DNA of 64,000 bases, taken from Streptococcus pseudopneumoniae. GTDB taxonomy: Bacteria > Bacillota > Bacilli > Lactobacillales > Streptococcaceae. Made by a program: the position numbers and the translations under genes. Below the pieces are notes generated by a model. The model was not told the DNA's origin and did no database searches. It was given only the letters and a program-made list of their open reading frames with translations. Below are positions 58,723 through 64,000 of the stretch, one piece after another (within the stretch, counting starts at the first letter, position 1; every line of letters begins with the position of its first letter). The DNA is taken from assembly GCF_001074565.1 (NCBI RefSeq), contig NZ_JUQX01000026.1:102583-166582 (forward strand), written 5' to 3'.

Positions 58723-58784
58723 GCTTAGTTTTTTAGGATATTCTGAGTTTAGTATAGAGGAAATTCTTTTCTTATAAAACAAAA

Positions 58785-58804
58785 AACGCTATGTAGCGTT
58801 TTTT
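58785..58804. terminator. Terminator of the mga-like gene
   Basis: AACGCT-ATGT-AGCGTT bordered by A-run and T-run, just after the stop at 58816 on the minus strand. Confidence 0.82.
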
Positions 58805-58815
58805 GTTATTCCTAG

Positions 58816-60297
58816 TTACTCGTCTAATCGAATAAACATCATTGCGTTAAGCAAAGAGATGAGAGCGACTGTATTGACATTATTGGAATAGATCAGTCTC
58901 TTATTTTCAATAGGAGGAATAATAAAATTAGAAATAATGATGTCGTAAGGTGATTCCTTTAGAGACTCAAGTGATAACTCTAATTCACCCCAAACCTCCA
59001 GCTCAAAATTGTTACTGCAATAGTAAGCAAGTGTCTCGGCTACTGATTTTGCATGATACTGATCAAAATTACTCATGACCAAAACCTTTAATTTAGGTTG
59101 ATTTTGTAAAAGATTTAACACTAAGTGTTTGCTATGGGTGATAAAAGTATAGGACAAATGATTGACCTTCATTGAATTACGATCCATATCCAAAGCCTCT
59201 AGATAATGTTCAATCCCTTCCTTCACCTCTGAAACAAAGCGAGGGAAAATATTTTGAAAGTTCTTGATTGTATTGCCTTTTTGATCAAATAAGATAAACT
59301 CTGTCGATAATTCCTGACGATGCAGATGTGCAGTATTATGCAGATGCCAAATCAGATTGTCCTTATTGTCTACTTGGAGATTATACTCTCTTGATACCTG
59401 ATCCACCAAATCTCCCAATAACTGATACGATTTTTTTACATAGCTGTCCGTTTTTGCATGGTTGAGAAATACTTCTTCATCTATGAAAAACATTTTTTGA
59501 AAATAGGATACAAACAGTTGACCGATCACTTCTTTATTCAGAGAAATCTGATATTCAGAATCAAAGCTCGCTACAATCTCGTCAATTCCTTCTGCCTGCA
59601 TGAAAGATTCTAACAATTGATTGTTAAAAGAGTCTCTCTCAACTTCCATGAAATGACCAAACTTTATGCGATATAAATTTGTAACTAGAAGTAATTTTAA
59701 CATTCTATGAGTTGATAAATTCATCGGGAAAGAAGTTGCTTTATAGACTAATTCCAATAATTGAGACAAGGGTTCTACCGAAAAATCTTCAAAGGGCCAT
59801 TCAAGGAAATAATATTTCTCTGAAAAATACTGGGCAAAAAAGTAACGGATATCAATCTCATTTCCAGTGATTCGAACTGGATTGAGGCTTATTTCAAAAC
59901 GATATTGTTTCTTAATAATTTTATTAATGTGACTGATGATACGATAAAGAGAGGAAGAACTGATATAAAACTCTTTGCAGATACTATCAGTATCACATCC
60001 TTCATTAAAGAAGATAAATTCTAAAATTGAAAAATGAGTTGAATGCTTAAAAAAATGATGATAGACCATCTCAATATCACTATCATCGGTATTAATGATA
60101 CGGATACCATTTGTTGAGGAATGAAATATCAAGTCAGGAAAAGAAGATCTGACTTGAGACAAGTCATCTTTTACAGAACGTTCTGTACAGTGCAATAATT
60201 CTGCTAGTTCTGAAATATGAAACCAGCGTTTGTTTTCAAATAGTAATTCTAATAATTCTAATTGTCTATGACTTTTTTTCGATAATAAATCTCTCAT
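58816..60297 (-). CDS. mgaSpn: Mga-family transcriptional regulator (MgaSpn/MgrA-like)
   Basis: 493-aa regulator: N-terminal HTH (about 10-60, HISELAELLHCTERSVKDDL), second Mga-type HTH (about 95-140, SICKEFYISSSSLYRIISH), PRD-like middle and a PTS IIB-like C-terminal domain (KVLVMSNFDQYHAKSVAE). In pneumococcus MgaSpn binds bent DNA and activates the divergent operon starting with the homologue of the gene at 60594; gene order here is the same. An extended -10 TGGTATAAT lies at 60354-60362 on the minus strand. Confidence 0.9.
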   Translation of the reverse strand: MRDLLSKKSHRQLELLELLFENKRWFHISELAELLHCTERSVKDDLSQVRSSFPDLIFHSSTNGIRIINTDDSDIEMVYHHFFKHSTHFSILEFIFFNEGCDTDSICKEFYISSSSLYRIISHINKIIKKQYRFEISLNPVRITGNEIDIRYFFAQYFSEKYYFLEWPFEDFSVEPLSQLLELVYKATSFPMNLSTHRMLKLLLVTNLYRIKFGHFMEVERDSFNNQLLESFMQAEGIDEIVASFDSEYQISLNKEVIGQLFVSYFQKMFFIDEEVFLNHAKTDSYVKKSYQLLGDLVDQVSREYNLQVDNKDNLIWHLHNTAHLHRQELSTEFILFDQKGNTIKNFQNIFPRFVSEVKEGIEHYLEALDMDRNSMKVNHLSYTFITHSKHLVLNLLQNQPKLKVLVMSNFDQYHAKSVAETLAYYCSNNFELEVWGELELSLESLKESPYDIIISNFIIPPIENKRLIYSNNVNTVALISLLNAMMFIRLDE

Positions 60298-60353
60298 GAA
60301 TAGCTTTTCTCTCTTTATAATAAACTAAAGGATTGTCTTTCAATCTTCATGCA

Positions 60354-60362
60354 ATTATACCA
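60354..60362 (-). promoter_or_regulatory. Extended -10 promoter of the mga-like gene
   Basis: TGGTATAAT on the minus strand, 57 bp upstream of the start codon. No good -35. Confidence 0.5.
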
Positions 60363-60508
60363 CATGGAGTGCATTTATCCTCTTACAACGACTTTTGCTT
60401 GTCATAAAAAGACTAGTCTAATCCCTTAGAAACCCAGTAGCATCAAGATTTTCTTATTTATTTGTACCTAAAGTACATGTTTACAGTACGGTTTTTAAGA
60501 CCAACTAT

Positions 60509-60537
60509 TATGTTTCCAAGTTGAAATACTATATAAT
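60509..60537 (+). promoter_or_regulatory. Promoter of the stress operon, probably MgaSpn-dependent
   Basis: TATAAT (60532-60537) with a poor -35 at 17 bp (TATGTT), as expected for an activated promoter. Upstream, about 60469-60490, GTAC occurs three times (GTACCTAAAGTAC, then GTAC). A small hairpin ATCAAAG/CTTTGAT (about 60545-60566) lies in the leader. Confidence 0.55.
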
Positions 60538-60593
60538 TAGTTCAATCAAAGAAATTGACTCTTTGATTTAGAAATAGAAAAGGAGGATACACT

Positions 60594-60830
60594 ATGTTGT
60601 GGTCCATTATTGTAGGAGGTCTTATTGGTCTCGCCGCAGGTGCAATCACTAAAAAAGGTGGTTCAATGGGATTGATTGCAAATATCTTTGCAGGTCTTAT
60701 CGGTTCATCTGTAGGGCAATCACTTCTAGGAAGCTGGGGACCTTCATTGGCTGGAATGGCTATTATTCCGTCAATCGTTGGTGCTGTGATTGTTGTTGCA
60801 GTCGTTTCATTTCTATTTGGTAAAAAATAA
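60594..60830 (+). CDS. GlsB/YeaQ/YmgE-family stress-response membrane protein
   Basis: 78-aa protein with three hydrophobic segments rich in Gly/Ala, the transglycosylase-associated protein pattern (GLIGLAAGAITKKGG, NIFAGLIGSSVGQSLLG). Named for association, with no proven enzyme activity. RBS AAAAGGAGG. First gene of the five-gene stress operon. Confidence 0.92.
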   Translation: MLWSIIVGGLIGLAAGAITKKGGSMGLIANIFAGLIGSSVGQSLLGSWGPSLAGMAIIPSIVGAVIVVAVVSFLFGKK

Positions 60831-60929
60831 GCATTACCTAATAAGAAATTAAAAGTGATAAGCCATAATTTTGAATACTGTAGACGGGTAAAATTATGGT
60901 TTAAAGCTTTTCAATTGAAAGGATTTAAT

Positions 60930-61493
60930 ATGTCAAAATCAAAGAAAATATTGTTACTTATTTTCTGTATCTTAATCTTGACTATTTTCCTTCCTATTCT
61001 CATAGATTATCATCAGGTCAGTGATTTAGATATCCACTTATTCAGTTGGAGAGAACTCTACGCTGAATTCCTGATTGCTAGATATGTCTTTTGGGGGACA
61101 CTTGTCCTATCTGTTTTAGTTTTAATTTCAATGTTAGTGATACTCTTTTATCCTAAACAATATCTAGAGATTCAATTAGAAACTCAAGAAGATACATTAA
61201 AACTAAAAAATTCAGCTATCGAAGGCTTTGTTCGATGTTTGGTTATTGATCATCAGTTGATGAAAGAACCAACGGTCCATGTAAATAGCCGCAAAAATAA
61301 ATGTTTCGTTACTGTAGAAGGTAAAATTCTTCCTTCAGACAACATCTCAAATCGATGTCTAGTCATTCAGGATGAAATAACTCATGGATTAAAGCAGTTC
61401 TTTGGTATTGAACGTGAGGTAAAACTTGAAGTTAAAGTTAAAGAAGTTGAACCTCAAAAAACGACCAAAAAGACTGTTAGTCGTGTAAAGTAA
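60930..61493 (+). CDS. amaP: Alkaline shock response membrane anchor protein AmaP
   Basis: 187-aa protein with two N-terminal membrane helices (about 8-25 and 52-75) and a cytosolic domain with the AmaP/DUF2273-neighbour pattern. In Staphylococcus aureus AmaP anchors Asp23 to the membrane. Start ATG 60930 (MSKSKKILLL) with AAAGGA upstream; the frame is open from 60855. Basic C-terminus. Confidence 0.88.
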   Translation: MSKSKKILLLIFCILILTIFLPILIDYHQVSDLDIHLFSWRELYAEFLIARYVFWGTLVLSVLVLISMLVILFYPKQYLEIQLETQEDTLKLKNSAIEGFVRCLVIDHQLMKEPTVHVNSRKNKCFVTVEGKILPSDNISNRCLVIQDEITHGLKQFFGIEREVKLEVKVKEVEPQKTTKKTVSRVK

Positions 61494-61503
61494 GGAAGTA
61501 AAA

Positions 61504-61674
61504 ATGGAATGGTTTAAAAAATACCAGTATCCAATTATTGCAGGTTTAGTAGGTGTCATTCTCGCTTGCTTTATCTTATCCTTTGGCTTTTTCAAAACAC
61601 TATTTGTACTAATTTGTGGAGCCTTAGGAGCATTTGCTGGATACTATGTTAAGGAAAAATATTTAAATAAATAA
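61504..61674 (+). CDS. DUF2273 small membrane protein
   Basis: 56-aa protein (MEWFKKYQYPIIAGLV start, GYYVKEKYLNK end) with two membrane helices. Starts 10 bp after amaP, RBS AAGGAAG, and ends 11 bp before gls24. DUF2273 proteins sit between AmaP and Asp23/Gls24 in many Firmicutes. Confidence 0.9.
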   Translation: MEWFKKYQYPIIAGLVGVILACFILSFGFFKTLFVLICGALGAFAGYYVKEKYLNK

Positions 61675-61685
61675 AGGAGTCTCGT

Positions 61686-62270
61686 ATGTCAAACGTAGAT
61701 AAAAATGTAGAAAAAAAAGATGTCGCTGTTGTTTCTCAAGATGTTAAAGGGGAACTCACTTATGAGGATAAAGTAATCCAAAAAATCATTGGTCTTTCAC
61801 TTGAAAAAGTACCTGGACTTTTGGATGTGGATGGAGGATTCTTCTCTAATCTAACAGAAAAAATTATCAATACAGATAATGTCACTCATGGTGTCAATGT
61901 TGAAGTTGGGAAAGAGCAAGTTGCAGTTGACTTGAACATTGTTGTTGAATACCAAAAGAATGTCCCTGCTTTGTACAAAGAAATCAAAGATGTTGTGGTA
62001 TCACAAGTTACAAAAATGACTGATCTAGAAGTTGTTGAAGTCAATGTGAATGTTGTTGATATCAAAACGAAGGAACAGCATGAAGCAGATTCAGTTAGCC
62101 TCCAAGACCGAGTAACTGACGTGGCTTCTTCAACAGGAGAATTTGCTTCAGAACAATTTGAAAAAGTGAAATCTGGTATCGGTTCAGGTGTTGCTGCTGT
62201 TCAAGAAAAAGTAGGCGAAGGTGTTGAAGCCGTTAAGGGTGAAGCAAAGGAAAAAGCTCGCGTACACTAA
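61686..62270 (+). CDS. gls24: Asp23/Gls24 family envelope stress protein
   Basis: 194-aa protein with the Asp23/Gls24 core (LTYEDKVIQKIIGLSLEKV, GVNVEVGKEQVAVDLNIVVE; about 22-135) and a charged Lys/Glu-rich tail. Thought to sit under the membrane, bound to AmaP, and to respond to alkaline or envelope stress. RBS AAAGGAG before the ATG. Confidence 0.94.
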   Translation: MSNVDKNVEKKDVAVVSQDVKGELTYEDKVIQKIIGLSLEKVPGLLDVDGGFFSNLTEKIINTDNVTHGVNVEVGKEQVAVDLNIVVEYQKNVPALYKEIKDVVVSQVTKMTDLEVVEVNVNVVDIKTKEQHEADSVSLQDRVTDVASSTGEFASEQFEKVKSGIGSGVAAVQEKVGEGVEAVKGEAKEKARVH

Positions 62271-62311
62271 TTCATCTGGTCTAAATCAATCAATTTAAAG
62301 GAGGCAGAATC

Positions 62312-62515
62312 ATGTCAACAGAAGAAAAATTAAACCAAGCAAAAGGTTCCATTAAAGAAGGTGTCGGCAAAATGATTGGCGATGAAAAAATGGAAAAAGA
62401 AGGAACAGCTGAAAAAGTTGTTTCTAAAGTAAAAGAAGTTGCCGAAGATGCTAAAGACGCTGTCGAAGGCGCTATTGAAGGTGTTAAAAACATGCTTCAC
62501 AAAGACGAAAAATAA
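62312..62515 (+). CDS. CsbD family stress protein
   Basis: 67-aa hydrophilic helical protein, Lys/Glu/Ala-rich ([20 protein letters not shown]). CsbD proteins are general-stress proteins of unknown action. RBS AAAGGAGG. Last gene of the stress operon, followed by a terminator. Confidence 0.93.
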   Translation: MSTEEKLNQAKGSIKEGVGKMIGDEKMEKEGTAEKVVSKVKEVAEDAKDAVEGAIEGVKNMLHKDEK

Positions 62516-62555
62516 GACTAAAAGTTAATTTATCTTATAACAATAGTAGTCAAAG

Positions 62556-62581
62556 AGAGAACATTTACTGTTCTCTTTTTT
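62556..62581 (+). terminator. Terminator of the stress operon
   Basis: AGAGAACA-TTTAC-TGTTCTCT followed by TTTTT. Confidence 0.9.
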
Positions 62582-62633
62582 GTATATAGGATCCTAAAAA
62601 CGATTCCGATTCTTCGTTAAAAGAAATTGTCAG

Positions 62634-62661
62634 TTGGAAAAAGCCTTGGAATCAAGGCTTT
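62634..62661 (-). terminator. Terminator of the small membrane protein pair, similar to the att-repeat flank
   Basis: AAAGCCTTG-GAAT-CAAGGCTTT. On the minus strand a T-run follows. The context CAGTTGGAAAAAGCCTTGG resembles the flank of the tRNA-Lys repeats. Confidence 0.75.
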
Positions 62662-62755
62662 ATTACTTGTTTAAAATAATATAGCTCCTTTTAAAGATAC
62701 AACATTTAAAAGGTTGCAACCTACTAGACTTGCTTATTTATCCACCACCTGAGCC

Positions 62756-63256
62756 TCAAATTGGGCTGGTTGGTTGTCTGGTAATGGTAATGGTAATCGT
62801 GTAGGGCTTGTTATTGGTGGCATCAAACACTTTTTCACCTTGGTAACTCACAACAACTCCATCTTTTACTAAATAAATATCTGGTTGCTTGTTTGGAAGT
62901 TCTTCATCCTCCTCGTCCAAACCATGGCTTTTTATAATTTTTTGTTCCGCTACCTCATAATATACATCACCATTTCTCTCACTCCAAACTCTTGAGCCAG
63001 TTAATTTAATTCTGCTTAAATCATTTTTCTTCAAGATAAAGAGTGAATAGTATTCCAAATCTTGTGTTCTGGGATTTACTCTTAAGTTGACGGATTGACC
63101 TGGTTGAAGAGTGTATTTGCCATAGTTCAACACTGAAAAGACAAACCAGACTAGCAGCAAACTATACAAGACTCCTATAAAGATTCGTGAGCGCCTACTT
63201 TTAAATAAACGTAAAAGTAAGACGAAAGAGACAATAAAGAGCAATTCTGTAAACAT
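62756..63256 (-). CDS. Membrane-anchored protein of unknown function
   Basis: 166-aa protein with two N-terminal hydrophobic segments (about 1-15 and 24-42) and a soluble C-terminal domain of about 115 residues (GQSVNLRVNPRTQDLEYYSL). Start ATG 63254-63256 (MFTELLFIVSF) chosen for AGGGGACAAA upstream. The frame is open to 63343, and an ATG at 63331 overlapping the previous gene is possible. Pairs with the next gene; no family recognised. Confidence 0.65.
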   Translation of the reverse strand: MFTELLFIVSFVLLLRLFKSRRSRIFIGVLYSLLLVWFVFSVLNYGKYTLQPGQSVNLRVNPRTQDLEYYSLFILKKNDLSRIKLTGSRVWSERNGDVYYEVAEQKIIKSHGLDEEDEELPNKQPDIYLVKDGVVVSYQGEKVFDATNNKPYTITITITRQPTSPI

Positions 63257-63323
63257 TTTGTCCCCTTTTTTATCCTCGTTGACATCCTGAACAGAGTCTC
63301 GCTTCCATTTCTCACTAGTAACA

Positions 63324-63848
63324 TCAACCATACAAAGTCTCATACATCTTATCTAGAAAAGCTTTCAACTCTTTTTGAACAACCTTTAATAGACGTTCTT
63401 CTTCGGCTTGAGATATCGTCACACTTTCCTTATTTTGATTACTAATATAAGAATAGTAACTACGTTTTAGGGTTAATTGATGATCTAAAATATAGTAGGC
63501 ATTTATTTTTTCCCCACTTACCATTGTTTCAAATAAAACCGAGACTTCATCCCTTCTAGGATTCGACATTTTCAAATCAATGTCTCCTTTTATCCCTATG
63601 GAGTCAATTCCTCCATCCAAGCGGATAGCACCGTCGGAAGGAACAATATAGCCTGCTTTTCGCATGTCAGACGCATATTTTCCTGAATCCATTAAATGTT
63701 GTAAGACAGCTATATTGTCACTCTCTTCAAAGGAGGTTTTTAATTGCATATGTTCTTGGTGGTTTTGATACTGAAAATAAAGATTGATACCAACAACTAA
63801 GGCAAGTACAGAAGCGAGCAAGATTCGTATTTTTCTAGGTCTCGACAT
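63324..63848 (-). CDS. Membrane-anchored protein of unknown function
   Basis: 174-aa protein with a basic start (MSRPRKIR), one membrane anchor (about 9-26) and a soluble extracytoplasmic domain ending in a helical, charged stretch. RBS AGAGGAGA before the ATG. Coupled to the gene at 62756. Family not recognised; both look like streptococcus-specific surface proteins. Confidence 0.66.
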   Translation of the reverse strand: MSRPRKIRILLASVLALVVGINLYFQYQNHQEHMQLKTSFEESDNIAVLQHLMDSGKYASDMRKAGYIVPSDGAIRLDGGIDSIGIKGDIDLKMSNPRRDEVSVLFETMVSGEKINAYYILDHQLTLKRSYYSYISNQNKESVTISQAEEERLLKVVQKELKAFLDKMYETLYG

Positions 63849-63938
63849 TTTTATCTCCTCTATCTAAGAAATCATAGAAATCTTGTTTCCAACTTTGAAA
63901 GGCAACTGCCTTGTCCTCAGATATCTTTGGAACTCTAA
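63835..63938 (-). pseudogene. Possible gene tail upstream of the last CDS
   Basis: The minus strand reads VPKISEDKAVAFQSWKQDFY, then DFLDRGDKNVET and a stop (63835-63837) overlapping the next gene's start. A stop in the same frame just upstream and the lack of a start codon suggest a broken or frameshifted gene. The last 60 bases of the window hold nothing else clear. Confidence 0.35.
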
Positions 63939-64000
63939 CTCAAGTGACTGCTATCTGCCCTTTTTCATGATATATTTTCGTATAGGTACTTCAACCATTT

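Overview
The window looks like chromosomal DNA of the Streptococcus mitis group, from S. mitis or a very close relative of S. pneumoniae. Evidence: pneumococcal-type gene order (pbp2B-nanR, recG-alr-acpS-DAHP synthases-secA, nrdR-dnaB-dnaI-der, queCDEF, rarA-6S RNA, an mgaSpn-like gene followed by a gls24 stress operon), two BOX repeats, about 40% GC, AAGGAG ribosome binding sites and a YSIRK/LPXTG sialidase. Most of it is core genome. The species is inferred and was not tested by any search.

Region 1 (1-17.5 kb) is the sialic acid locus. It begins with the 3'-truncated pbp2B, whose sequence is of the low-affinity mosaic type, and the divergent RpiR-type regulator nanR. On the minus strand follow sialidase nanA, nanE, the ABC transporter satABC, a YhcH/NanQ-type anomerase, a YesL-like membrane protein, N-acetylneuraminate lyase and a ROK kinase (nanK), with an AXE1-type esterase transcribed upstream of nanA. 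A 16-bp palindromic motif (CTGAAAGTAGTTTCAG) lies before each of four transcription units. In three of them it sits exactly 56 bp from the -35 box, which fits activation by NanR. A methyltransferase gene has entered between nanR and nanK and left a duplicated nanK 3' end behind. No nanB segment is present between satA and nanE.

Region 2 (17.5-50.8 kb) is mostly housekeeping: a thioesterase, recG, alr, acpS, two tandem DAHP synthases, secA, an AlkD-like protein, LemA/TPM envelope proteins, der, a nitroreductase, dnaI, dnaB, nrdR, a GntR-ABC exporter operon, lrgAB, a MarR regulator with two matching operators (its own promoter and the promoter of a DUF4649-trxA pair), the queuosine operon queCDEF behind a candidate preQ1 riboswitch with a terminator, an aquaporin, pepF, rsmE, prmA, a frameshifted GNAT gene, a Nudix hydrolase, an M50-type protease and DUF3013.

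Region 3 (50.8-58.8 kb) starts with rarA, 6S RNA and tRNA-Lys(CUU). The 3' end of this tRNA and its flank recur three more times (about 53.87, 56.96 and 58.67 kb), once as a whole second tRNA. Between the copies lie a truncated XRE regulator, a DUF308 protein, an AI-2E-family permease, a membrane protein with a papain-like domain, an LtrA-family protein and IS remnants. This reads as repeated integration at the tRNA with loss of the integrases.

Region 4 (58.8-64 kb) holds an MgaSpn-like regulator divergent from a membrane/alkaline-shock operon (GlsB-like, AmaP, a 56-residue DUF2273 protein, Gls24, CsbD), then two small membrane-anchored proteins of unknown function.
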